From NCBI GenBank assembly GCA_016184445.1, contig JACPCT010000265.1, positions 1 through 5,223 on the forward strand: a stretch of 5,223 nucleotides of DNA, read 5' to 3'. The notes beneath the pieces are model-generated. The model searched no databases and was not told where the DNA came from. It saw nothing but the letters and a program-made list of their open reading frames with translations. This DNA comes from Candidatus Tectimicrobiota bacterium (GTDB lineage: Bacteria; UBA8248). Positions 1 through 5,223 of the stretch are shown piece by piece; position 1 is the first letter of the stretch, and every line of letters begins with the position of its first letter. A program made the position numbers and the translations under genes.

Positions 1-339
1 GAAGGGAAGATAGAAGGCCGCCTCGGCCCCCGGGACCCGCGAAGCGGCCTCCCGCCCCGTGTCCGTCACGGTGGAGAGGACGACCCGCAGGCCGGGCCGC
101 TTCTCCCGCAGCGCGGCCACGAGGGTGGCCGCCACCGCCATCTCCCCCATCGAGACGGCGTGAATCCAGAGGCGGCCTTCCCCGCCCGCGGGGGGAAGCT
201 CCGGCGCGCCGCCCAGGCGCTCCCCCATCCCCCGGAGGCCCATCCGGCGCTTGCGCACCCGGAGGGCGTACCAGGCGGCCAGCGCGGGGGAGAGGAGATA
301 GAGGCCGGCGGTGTAGATCGCGTAGGCGGCGGGCTTCAT
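1..339 (-). CDS. waaA: 3-deoxy-D-manno-octulosonic acid (Kdo) transferase, N-terminal part (3' end outside window)
   Basis: WaaA (KdtA) transfers Kdo from CMP-Kdo to the lipid A precursor at the cytoplasmic face of the inner membrane. Only the first 113 residues are present, and the frame runs open off the left edge. Residues 5-25 form a hydrophobic N-terminal segment (YAIYTAGLYLLSPALAAWY), the usual membrane anchor. A basic stretch then leads to GMGERLG (38-43 region), matching the family's 'R-x-GERLG'. The diagnostic block LWIHAVSMGE follows at 57-66; Glu66 corresponds to the catalytic glutamate of the family (S-x-GE motif). The T-x-TGRE block is at 92-97 and YLP at 110-112, also typical of the GT-B N-terminal domain. 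The ATG at 339 overlaps the stop of the upstream acyltransferase gene in an ATGA, so translation is probably coupled; the upstream bases give only a weak ribosome site. Whether it adds one or more Kdo residues cannot be told from this part. The family call is secure. Confidence 0.93.
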   Translation of the reverse strand, partial: MKPAAYAIYTAGLYLLSPALAAWYALRVRKRRMGLRGMGERLGGAPELPPAGGEGRLWIHAVSMGEMAVAATLVAALREKRPGLRVVLSTVTDTGREAASRVPGAEAAFYLPF

Positions 340-1070
340 CGGGGGCCCGTCCGGCCGAGGCGGGCCCAGGCGCGCGCGTCCGCCTCCCGGAGCCGGCGCT
401 CGAGCTCGCCCCGGCTGGCCGCCAGCGCCCCGGGCCCCTTGTCCGGGGGGACCCGGAGGGGTTCCCCGTAGCTCAGCACGAGGCGGCCGAAGGGGAGCGG
501 GACCAGCGTCCCATCCCAGGTGGAAAGGCGGGCGAACCGGGAGAGCGCGAAACCGAGGGGAACGATGGGGCGGCCGGTCAAAGCGCCGAGCATGACGACC
601 CCGGGCTTCAGGCGCCCGGGGGGCCCCTTGGGGCCGTCGGGCGTGACGACGAGATGAAACCCCTCCTCGGCGGCCCGCGCCATGCCCCGGAGGGCGGCGG
701 CCCCCCCCTTGCTCCGGCCGCCGAGGGCGCTCGAGGAGCCCCGCACGGAGCGGCAGTCCAGCCGGACCAGGATCTGGGCGAGGAGCTCCCCGTCCCGGCT
801 CCGGCTCACCAAGCAGGCGCGCCGCACGCTCCCGGGGTAGAAGAAGAACGGCAGGGCGAGGTTCCGGTGCCAGAACGCCCCGATGTAGGCCCCTCCGGGC
901 GAGGCGAGCGCCTGGGCGTGGAAGTCCGGCTGGAGGATCTCGCCGCGCGACGTCGCGCAGGCCAGCCGCAGATAGCCCGCGATGGCCACACCGGCCATGC
1001 GGACGGAGAGGGGGGCCCGGGGGCTGCAGCCCCATTCATCGAAAACCGGCGCCTCTCCCGCCGCGTTCAC
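336..1070 (-). CDS. DUF374 lysophospholipid-acyltransferase-like protein, probable LpxJ-type lipid A secondary acyltransferase
   Basis: A 244-residue protein of the DUF374 branch of the LPLAT superfamily. Seen directly: AFWHRN (65-70; His68 is the likely catalytic base), VSRSRDGE (88-95), VRGSSS (109-114) followed by a Gly/Ala-rich KGGAAALRGM, VTPDGPKGP (142-150), KPGVV (155-159), and a C-terminal block with STWDGTLVPLPFGR (183-196) and YGEPL (201-205). These are the conserved DUF374 blocks. Helicobacter LpxJ, which acylates lipid A independently of Kdo, is to my knowledge a member of this family. The position between lpxB and waaA supports a lipid A substrate, but the exact acyl donor and site are inferred. 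The start is the GTG at 1070: it overlaps the lpxB stop (GTGA) and has a GGAGG seven bases upstream. The frame stays open far upstream inside lpxB, but that part is a shadow. An internal ATG at 998 is possible but has no ribosome site. The alternative role is a general lysophospholipid acyltransferase. Confidence 0.87.
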   Translation of the reverse strand: MNAAGEAPVFDEWGCSPRAPLSVRMAGVAIAGYLRLACATSRGEILQPDFHAQALASPGGAYIGAFWHRNLALPFFFYPGSVRRACLVSRSRDGELLAQILVRLDCRSVRGSSSALGGRSKGGAAALRGMARAAEEGFHLVVTPDGPKGPPGRLKPGVVMLGALTGRPIVPLGFALSRFARLSTWDGTLVPLPFGRLVLSYGEPLRVPPDKGPGALAASRGELERRLREADARAWARLGRTGPR

Positions 1071-2227
1071 CGGCCGCCCTCCAGAAGCCCCAAAATCCTC
1101 TCCGCCGCCCGGCCGTAGGGATCCGGCCCCTCCAAGGAGCGGCGGATGGCCTCCAGGGCCTCGCGCTGCCGCTCCCCCGCCCCGGGCTCTTCCATGATCC
1201 GGGCGAGGGCCTTCGCGATGGGGCCGGGGCGGACCCGCCTCTGATAGAGCTCGGGGGCGACCTCCCGCCCCGCGAGGAGGTTGACCAGGCTCAGGTAGTC
1301 CACCCGGATGAGGAAGTACTTGCTCAGCACGTAGGTCAGCGGGTCCGAGGCGTACACCACCGCCATGGGCGTCCCGAGCAGGCCGGTTTCGAGGGACGCC
1401 GTCCCGCTCGCTACCACGGCGGCGTCCGCCGCCCGCACCACCTCGGCCATCCGCCCCCGGACCACCCGGAGCGAGACCCCCCCGTCGCGCACCCGCTCCG
1501 AGACCTCCCCCGGCCGGAGGGCATCCGCCTCGGAGACGAGGAAGACGGCGTCCGGCCATTTTCCCCTGAGGAGCCTCGCCGCCCCCGTCATGGGCGCCAG
1601 GTGGCGGTCCACCTCCTTGAGGCGGCTGCCCGGCAGGAGGGCCACCACGCGGGCCGCCGGCGCGATGCCGAGCGCCCGCCGGGCCGCCTCGCGCCCGGGC
1701 GCCTCCTGCAGGGCGTGGGCGACCGGGTTGCCCACGAACTCCGCCTCCCCCCCCTCGCGGCGGAAATACGCCGGCTCGAACGGGTAGATGGTGAGGACGA
1801 GGTCGAAGGTCCGGGCGATGGTGCGCGCCCGGCCGCTCCACCACGCCCACACCTGGGGGGGAATGAAGTAGATGAGGCGCGGCCTCTCGGGGAGCCTGCG
1901 GAGGGCCCGGGCGAGGTTCACGTTGAACCCGGGGTAGTCCACGAGGATCACCGCCCGGGGCCGCTCCCGCCGCGCGCGGTCCATCAGATCCCGCCGCAGG
2001 CGCCGCAGCCGGGGGATGAGCCGGGGGACTCCGCCGAAGCCCACCACGGAGAGGGACTCAATCCCGTGGAGGATCTCGCAGCCGGCCCCGCGCAGCGCGC
2101 CGCCGCCCACGCCCGCGGCCCGCAGCCCCGGCTCCCTCCCCTTCAGGGCGGCCAGGAGGCGGCCCGCATGGGCGTCCCCCGAGGGCTCCCCCGCCACGAG
2201 CCAGATCGGGGAGGCCCCGGCGCTCAT
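1067..2227 (-). CDS. lpxB: Lipid-A-disaccharide synthase
   Basis: LpxB is a GT19 glycosyltransferase. It condenses UDP-2,3-diacylglucosamine with lipid X, releasing UDP, to form the beta-1,6 tetraacyl disaccharide at the inner face of the cytoplasmic membrane. The 386 residues match the usual length (about 380). Motifs in order: AGEPSGD (12-18); GVGGG (39-43); ESLSVVGF (57-64), part of the membrane-associated loop region; DYPGFN (97-102), whose Asp97 corresponds to the essential Asp98 of E. coli; FIPPQVWAWW (121-130); YPFE (148-151); FVGNPVAH (164-171); LLPGSR with Glu205 (197-205), Arg202 matching the essential nucleotide-site arginine; VASGTASLE (272-280); SLVNLLAGREVAPELYQ (313-329), including the conserved Asn316. 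No key residue is missing. The ATG at 2227 overlaps the lpxI stop in an ATGA and has AAGGAG four bases upstream. The stop overlaps the next gene's GTG. The call is secure. Confidence 0.97.
   Translation of the reverse strand: MSAGASPIWLVAGEPSGDAHAGRLLAALKGREPGLRAAGVGGGALRGAGCEILHGIESLSVVGFGGVPRLIPRLRRLRRDLMDRARRERPRAVILVDYPGFNVNLARALRRLPERPRLIYFIPPQVWAWWSGRARTIARTFDLVLTIYPFEPAYFRREGGEAEFVGNPVAHALQEAPGREAARRALGIAPAARVVALLPGSRLKEVDRHLAPMTGAARLLRGKWPDAVFLVSEADALRPGEVSERVRDGGVSLRVVRGRMAEVVRAADAAVVASGTASLETGLLGTPMAVVYASDPLTYVLSKYFLIRVDYLSLVNLLAGREVAPELYQRRVRPGPIAKALARIMEEPGAGERQREALEAIRRSLEGPDPYGRAAERILGLLEGGR
1078..1082 (-). promoter_or_regulatory. Ribosome binding site (GGAGG) deciding the GTG start of the DUF374 gene
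   Basis: On the minus strand GGAGG lies seven bases before the GTG at 1070, inside the last codons of lpxB. It is the best Shine-Dalgarno match among the junctions of this operon. It supports the GTG over both the much longer open frame running back into lpxB and the internal ATG at 998, which is preceded by a pyrimidine-rich stretch. Confidence 0.75.
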
Positions 2228-3054
2228 CGCTCTCCTTCGCCGGACCAGCCGATCAGGGCGACGCCCGCCGCGTCGGCCTCCCGCGCGAGGCGGTCCCGCT
2301 CGAGGAGGAAGGTGCGCCTGGCCTCCACGAGGATGGCAGCCGCGCCGCCCTCGCGGGCCGCATCGAGGGTGCCGCGGCCCACCACGGGGATGTCGTAGCG
2401 GAGGTCCTGCCCGGGGCGGGCCGCCTTGCAGACGAGGGCCCCCCTGCCGGCGAGGCGGCAGCCGCGGCGGATGGCCTCGTCCGTCCCCTCCACCGCCTCG
2501 ACCGCCACCACCGCCCCCTTGCGCACCACCACCGTCTGGCCGATGTCCAGCCGGGCGGCCTCGCGGGCCATCCGGATGGCGTAACCGGCGTCCTTCCGCT
2601 GGGCCTCCTGCAGCCGGCGCCGCCCGATCGGGCCCTCCGGGGCGAGAAGGTGGCCCAGGAACTCGGTCTGGGGAAGCACCCGCAGGCCGTTCTCCTCGGC
2701 GTAGCGGACGACCTCGTCCATGATGGTCACATCGGCCAGGTTCCCGGCCCGGCGGATGAAGCGCAGGGCGTCCAGGTCGAAGCGGAGGGTCTGGAAGAGG
2801 AGCCGCTTCTCCACCTTGCCGGCGAAGCCGATGCGGCGGACACCCTCGGCGCGGAGGAAGCGGATGATCTTCTTGGGCTGGCTGGGGGGGAGATGGGCGA
2901 TGGCGTCCGCGCTGGGCGCCAGCTCCTGGCGGACGGGATCCGAGAGGGCCACCACCGCGACCTCACAGCCCCGCCCCCGCGCCGCGGAGAGAAACTCCCC
3001 CGCCAGGGCTCCTGAGCCGGCGATCAGTCCGATCCGCTCCGGGGATTGGGCCAT
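2224..3054 (-). CDS. lpxI: UDP-2,3-diacylglucosamine pyrophosphatase, LpxI type (DUF1009)
   Basis: LpxI hydrolyses UDP-2,3-diacylglucosamine to lipid X and UMP, attacking the beta phosphate. It is the non-homologous replacement for LpxH. The 276 residues fit the family (Caulobacter LpxI is about the same size). The N-terminal domain begins GLIAGSGALAGEF (9-21), the typical LpxI opening, and contains FAGKVEKR (77-84). The central block DVTIMDEVVRYAEENGL (108-124) and FLGHLL (132-137) lead to the catalytic C-terminal domain: LDIGQTVVV (169-177), VEAVEGTDEAIRR (185-197) and PGQDLRYDIPVVG (214-226). The acidic residues of that last motif (Asp217, Asp221) are the candidates for the metal/catalytic site. 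The ATG at 3054 puts the GLIAGSG motif at the expected distance from the start. Ten bases separate it from the upstream gene and the bases before it resemble no strong ribosome site. Its 3' end overlaps lpxB by four bases (ATGA). Genes of this type commonly sit between lpxA and lpxB. Confidence 0.95.
   Translation of the reverse strand: MAQSPERIGLIAGSGALAGEFLSAARGRGCEVAVVALSDPVRQELAPSADAIAHLPPSQPKKIIRFLRAEGVRRIGFAGKVEKRLLFQTLRFDLDALRFIRRAGNLADVTIMDEVVRYAEENGLRVLPQTEFLGHLLAPEGPIGRRRLQEAQRKDAGYAIRMAREAARLDIGQTVVVRKGAVVAVEAVEGTDEAIRRGCRLAGRGALVCKAARPGQDLRYDIPVVGRGTLDAAREGGAAAILVEARRTFLLERDRLAREADAAGVALIGWSGEGER
2232..2237 (-). promoter_or_regulatory. Ribosome binding site (AAGGAG) of lpxB
   Basis: AAGGAG on the minus strand, four bases before the lpxB ATG and inside the end of lpxI. 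The spacing is a little short, but together with the ATGA overlap it supports the chosen start. Confidence 0.6.
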
Positions 3055-3064
3055 TCTGGAAGGA

Positions 3065-4033
3065 TCAGAGGCGGGCGGGCGCGGGCAGATTCAGCATCCG
3101 GACGACGCGGAGGGCCACCTCCAGCGACCTCAGCTCGCGATCGGAGTCCGCCACCACGGCGCCCGAGCGCACCGCTCCGAGGAAATGGCGGAGCTCGATC
3201 TTCAGGGGATTGTCCTTGTGGACGAACAGCCGCTCCACCTGGGACTGCTCGCGGTACTTGAGCTCCTCGCGCGAGAGCGAATGCTCGCTCGAGGCCTGGC
3301 GGTGGATGCGGAGCTCCTGGTCGGCGTAATCGAGCGTGATGTAGGCGTCCGGCTGGGTGACGGCGAGGGTGCGGATCTTGTTCTGCGTCACCCGGCTGGC
3401 GGTGAGGTTCGCGATGCACCCCCCGGCGAAGCGGATCTGGACGTTCGCCACGTCGTCCCTGTCGCTCAGGATGGAGGCGCCCGCCGCGGAAAGCTGGACG
3501 ATCTCCTCGTCCACGAGGCGCATGGCGATGTCCAGGTCATGGATCATCAGGTCGAGCACCACCCCGTCCTCCCGGACCCGGGGGGAGAAGGGCCCCAGGC
3601 GGCGGCACTCGATGAGGATGGGGTCGCGGACGATCCGGCTCAGCTCCTGCACGGCCCCGTTGTAGCGCTCGACGTGCCCCACGTGGAGAACGAGGTCCTT
3701 CTTCTTCGCCAGGAGGAAGAGCGCGCGCGCATCGTCGATCGCCGGGCAGATGGGCTTCTCGACCAGGAGGTGGATGCCGTTCTCCAGGAGGAATCGGGCG
3801 ACCGTCTGGTGCTGCGCGGTGGGGACGGCCACGATCGCCGCGTCCACGCGGCCCACGAGCTGCGCGGCGTCCGAGAGCGCGGCGGCGCCGTACCGGCCGG
3901 CCACCTCCTCCGCCCGGTGCCGGTTCAGGTCCGCCACGGCCGTCAGGCGGACGTCCACCAGCTCCGCGATGGCGGCCACGTGGTAGCTCCCCATGTGGCC
4001 CGCCCCGACGACACCCAAGCGTATCGCATCCAT
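3065..4033 (-). CDS. Gfo/Idh/MocA-family NAD(P)-dependent oxidoreductase, candidate GnnA-like UDP-GlcNAc 3-dehydrogenase
   Basis: A 322-residue dehydrogenase with an N-terminal Rossmann fold: VVGAGHMGSYH at 8-18 holds the dinucleotide-binding GxGxxG (10-15), and VAD at 33-35 ends the second strand. VEKPI (91-95) carries the family's catalytic-site lysine (Lys93). The C-terminal domain has GHVERYN (119-125) and VVLDLMIHDLDI (158-169), whose Asp161, His165 and Asp166 match the family's D-x(3)-H-D substrate/catalytic motif. The family is clear; the substrate is not proven. In Acidithiobacillus ferrooxidans, gnnA, a gene of this family between lpxA and lpxB, oxidises the 3-OH of UDP-GlcNAc, and GnnB then transaminates it to UDP-GlcNAc3N for amide-linked lipid A. 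The same location here makes that role the leading guess. No GnnB lies next to it. Other possibilities are another UDP-sugar or unrelated sugar oxidation. The ATG at 4033 has GAGAAGGG upstream, nine bases away. Spacers of 28 and 10 bases flank it, while the other junctions in the operon overlap. Confidence 0.88.
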   Translation of the reverse strand: MDAIRLGVVGAGHMGSYHVAAIAELVDVRLTAVADLNRHRAEEVAGRYGAAALSDAAQLVGRVDAAIVAVPTAQHQTVARFLLENGIHLLVEKPICPAIDDARALFLLAKKKDLVLHVGHVERYNGAVQELSRIVRDPILIECRRLGPFSPRVREDGVVLDLMIHDLDIAMRLVDEEIVQLSAAGASILSDRDDVANVQIRFAGGCIANLTASRVTQNKIRTLAVTQPDAYITLDYADQELRIHRQASSEHSLSREELKYREQSQVERLFVHKDNPLKIELRHFLGAVRSGAVVADSDRELRSLEVALRVVRMLNLPAPARL

Positions 4034-4042
4034 GCGCTCAAA

Positions 4043-4050
4043 CCCTTCTC
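4043..4050 (-). promoter_or_regulatory. Probable ribosome binding site (GAGAAGGG) of the oxidoreductase gene
   Basis: This purine-rich GAGAAGGG sits in the 28-base spacer after lpxA, nine bases before the ATG at 4033. The gene thus has its own initiation signal rather than relying on a stop/start overlap. The spacer is too short to judge a promoter, and no hairpin is evident in it. Confidence 0.5.
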
Positions 4051-4061
4051 GGCGGGGAAAC

Positions 4062-4844
4062 CTACACCGCCCCCTGGTAGATGCCGCGCTCCGAGGAGCG
4101 GATGAATTGTATCACGGTTTGGATCTCGCGTCCCGCGGGCAGTTCCGCCTCGATGCGGGCGGCGGCCTCCACGGCGGTCTTGGCCTCCTGGAACAGGATG
4201 CGGTAGGCCCGCTTCAGGTGGGCGCGCACCTCGGCCGGCACCTCCCGCCGGCGCAGCCCCACGACGTTGAGGCCGCGCACCCTCGGCGGATGCCCCTCGG
4301 CCGTCGTGTAGGGGGGGACGTCCTTGCGGACGCCGGAGGGTCCGGCGAGGAGGACCCCCGGTCCGATGCGGACGAACTGGTGCACGCCGATGAAGTTCGT
4401 GACGAAACAGTCATCCCCAACCTCCACATGGCCGCCGAGGGTGATCCCGTTGGAGAGGATGACCCGGTCCCCCACCTGGCAGTCGTGGGCCACATGGGAG
4501 CCCACCATAAGGTAGCAACCGGCGCCCACCCGGGTCGTCTTTCCCTCATGCATCGAGCGGTGGATGGTGGCCGCCTCGCGGACGACCGTGCCACCGCCCA
4601 CCTCGAGCCCTCCCCCCGGGCCCTTCAGCTTGACCACCTGGGCCTCGGCGCCGATCACCGCGCCCGGGAACACCCGGCAGCCGGGCCCGAGGACGGCCGG
4701 GCCTTCCAGGATGGCGTGGGCGCCCACCTCGCAATCCTCCCTCAGGCAGACGCCCGCGCCCACGGCGGCTCCCGGGCCGACGCGGACCCCCGGGGCGAGG
4801 ATGGCGCCCGGGTCGACGTGCGCGGAGGGATGGATGCGGCTCAC
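4062..4844 (-). CDS. lpxA: Acyl-ACP--UDP-N-acetylglucosamine O-acyltransferase (or N-acyltransferase on UDP-GlcNAc3N)
   Basis: LpxA moves a 3-hydroxyacyl chain from ACP to position 3 of UDP-GlcNAc, the first step of lipid A synthesis; it is a soluble cytoplasmic trimer. The 260 residues match E. coli LpxA (262). Residues 1-180 form the left-handed beta-helix of hexapeptide repeats (for example IHPSAHVDPGAIL, VGPGAAVGAGV), followed by a helical C-terminus ending IQFIRSSERGI. Active-site residues by hand alignment: His120 in SHVAHDC is the catalytic base (E. coli His125), His117 equals His122, His139 equals His144, and HQF is at 155-157. Gly168 equals Gly173, the hydrocarbon-ruler position that allows longer chains in E. 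coli. Lys72 equals Lys76, but Val70 replaces Asp74 and Val195 replaces Glu200, two acceptor-site differences from E. coli. The start is a GTG at 4844 overlapping the fabZ stop (GTGA). No ribosome site is seen, so coupling is likely. [10 protein letters not shown] is the normal family beginning. Confidence 0.96.
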   Translation of the reverse strand: MSRIHPSAHVDPGAILAPGVRVGPGAAVGAGVCLREDCEVGAHAILEGPAVLGPGCRVFPGAVIGAEAQVVKLKGPGGGLEVGGGTVVREAATIHRSMHEGKTTRVGAGCYLMVGSHVAHDCQVGDRVILSNGITLGGHVEVGDDCFVTNFIGVHQFVRIGPGVLLAGPSGVRKDVPPYTTAEGHPPRVRGLNVVGLRRREVPAEVRAHLKRAYRILFQEAKTAVEAAARIEAELPAGREIQTVIQFIRSSERGIYQGAV

Positions 4845-5223
4845 GGCGCGGCGGGGCGGGGCACGCTCACGGCGGTCAGGACGGTGTCGGCGGCCGCCTC
4901 CCCCTCGACGAGGGCGGCGCCCTCCATCCTCCAGAAATTCCCGCGGCTCTGGAGCAGCTTGACCTCGAGCCGGAGCTGATCGCCCGGGAGGACGGCGCGG
5001 CGGAAGCGCGCTCGCTCGATCCCCCCGAAGAAGAAGTCCGTCCCCGCCTCCACCTTGTTGAGGGCGAAGAGGCAGAGGAGGCCCGTCTGGGCCAAGGCCT
5101 CGACGATGAGGACCCCGGGCATGATGGGGCGGCCCGGGAAGTGCCCGGCGAAGAAGGGCTCGTTGTGGGAGACGTTCTTCTGGGCCACGATGGCGACGGC
5201 CTGGGGGTCGAGCTCCAGCACCC
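4841..5223 (-). CDS. fabZ: 3-hydroxyacyl-ACP dehydratase FabZ, C-terminal part (5' end outside window)
   Basis: FabZ dehydrates 3-hydroxyacyl-ACP to trans-2-enoyl-ACP in type II fatty acid synthesis. It shares its substrate pool with LpxA and LpxD, which is why it is often found beside them. About 126 residues are visible. The first in-frame codons at the right edge (GTG, reading V-L-E-L-D) align with the internal 'DRVLDFE' strand of E. coli FabZ, so this GTG is not the start and roughly 25 N-terminal residues are missing. The hot-dog core is intact: [18 protein letters not shown] carries the catalytic His (visible residue 27), and [12 protein letters not shown] carries the catalytic Glu (visible residue 41), 14 residues apart as in the family. 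[20 protein letters not shown] (visible 64-83) is the conserved C-terminal half. The stop overlaps the lpxA GTG. Whether the missing end is fused to another domain (as in LpxC-FabZ fusions) cannot be seen. Confidence 0.96.
   Translation of the reverse strand, partial: VLELDPQAVAIVAQKNVSHNEPFFAGHFPGRPIMPGVLIVEALAQTGLLCLFALNKVEAGTDFFFGGIERARFRRAVLPGDQLRLEVKLLQSRGNFWRMEGAALVEGEAAADTVLTAVSVPRPAAP

Larger units (their letters stand above)
1..5223 (-). other. Lipid A biosynthesis operon (seven co-directional genes)
   Basis: The order is fabZ, lpxA, Gfo/Idh/MocA oxidoreductase, lpxI, lpxB, DUF374 acyltransferase, waaA. The fabZ-lpxA, lpxI-lpxB, lpxB-DUF374 and DUF374-waaA junctions are 4-base ATGA or GTGA overlaps. 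The other two gaps are 28 and 10 bases. No internal terminator or promoter is apparent, so a single transcript starting beyond the right edge and continuing past the left edge is the simplest reading. Confidence 0.85.

Noticed and set aside
1601..2398. A 265-codon plus-strand open frame opposite lpxB
   Set aside because: Rich in Pro, Arg, Gly and Ala, no motif, and antisense to a complete lpxB; a composition artefact.
4034..4061. Spacer after lpxA as a possible promoter or terminator
   Set aside because: Only 28 bases, no stem-loop with a T-run and no convincing -10/-35 pair; it holds just a ribosome site.
2720..4105. A 461-codon open frame on the plus strand opposite lpxI and the oxidoreductase gene
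   Set aside because: It lies wholly antisense to two well-supported genes, its translation shows no recognisable motif and is of skewed composition; long antisense frames are expected in DNA with this GC at third positions.
3993..4979. A 328-codon plus-strand open frame opposite lpxA
   Set aside because: Antisense to lpxA and the fabZ end; its His/Asp/Gly-rich repeats are just the mirror of the hexapeptide-repeat codons of lpxA.
5219..5221. GTG at the right edge as the start of fabZ
   Set aside because: It encodes the internal Val of the conserved 'VL-(D/E)' strand; the normal FabZ N-terminus with its LPHR-type segment is missing, so the gene continues outside the window.
1..5223. A wholly novel system such as a defence island, mobile element or CRISPR array
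   Set aside because: Every gene belongs to a known family in one coherent lipid A pathway; no repeats, integrase or transposase genes, or unexplained gaps are present. The unusual part is the combination of genes, not a new type of system.

Overview
The window is a gap-free stretch of very GC-rich bacterial DNA. All genes lie on the minus strand and read from the right edge to the left. They form one lipid A (Raetz pathway) operon, in transcription order: fabZ (5' end cut off by the window edge), lpxA, a Gfo/Idh/MocA oxidoreductase resembling GnnA, lpxI, lpxB, a DUF374 acyltransferase resembling LpxJ, and waaA/kdtA (3' end cut off). No RNA gene, mobile element, CRISPR array, terminator or clear promoter is visible. 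No intergenic gap exceeds 28 bases.

How the genes work together: FabZ supplies the fatty-acid elongation route that feeds 3-hydroxyacyl-ACP. LpxA puts the first acyl chain on the UDP-amino sugar. LpxI cleaves UDP-diacylglucosamine to lipid X, and LpxB joins lipid X to a second UDP-diacylglucosamine to make the disaccharide. The DUF374 protein probably adds a secondary acyl chain, and WaaA adds Kdo. The oxidoreductase between lpxA and lpxI is the least standard member. By position and motifs it could oxidise the 3-OH of UDP-GlcNAc, the first step toward a 2,3-diamino sugar and an amide-linked lipid A. LpxC, LpxD and LpxK are not in the window and may lie outside it.

Organism: a diderm (LPS-making) bacterium with high GC. 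It uses LpxI rather than LpxH and a DUF374 acyltransferase rather than LpxL/LpxM at this locus. This fits deltaproteobacteria-like or related uncultured lineages (for example NC10, Rokubacteria or Tectomicrobia types) better than enteric gammaproteobacteria. That placement is inference from gene content and composition only.

Junctions: four of the six gene junctions are 4-base start/stop overlaps (ATGA or GTGA). The only two junctions with spacers are those flanking the oxidoreductase, which suggests it was a later insertion into an older coupled operon.
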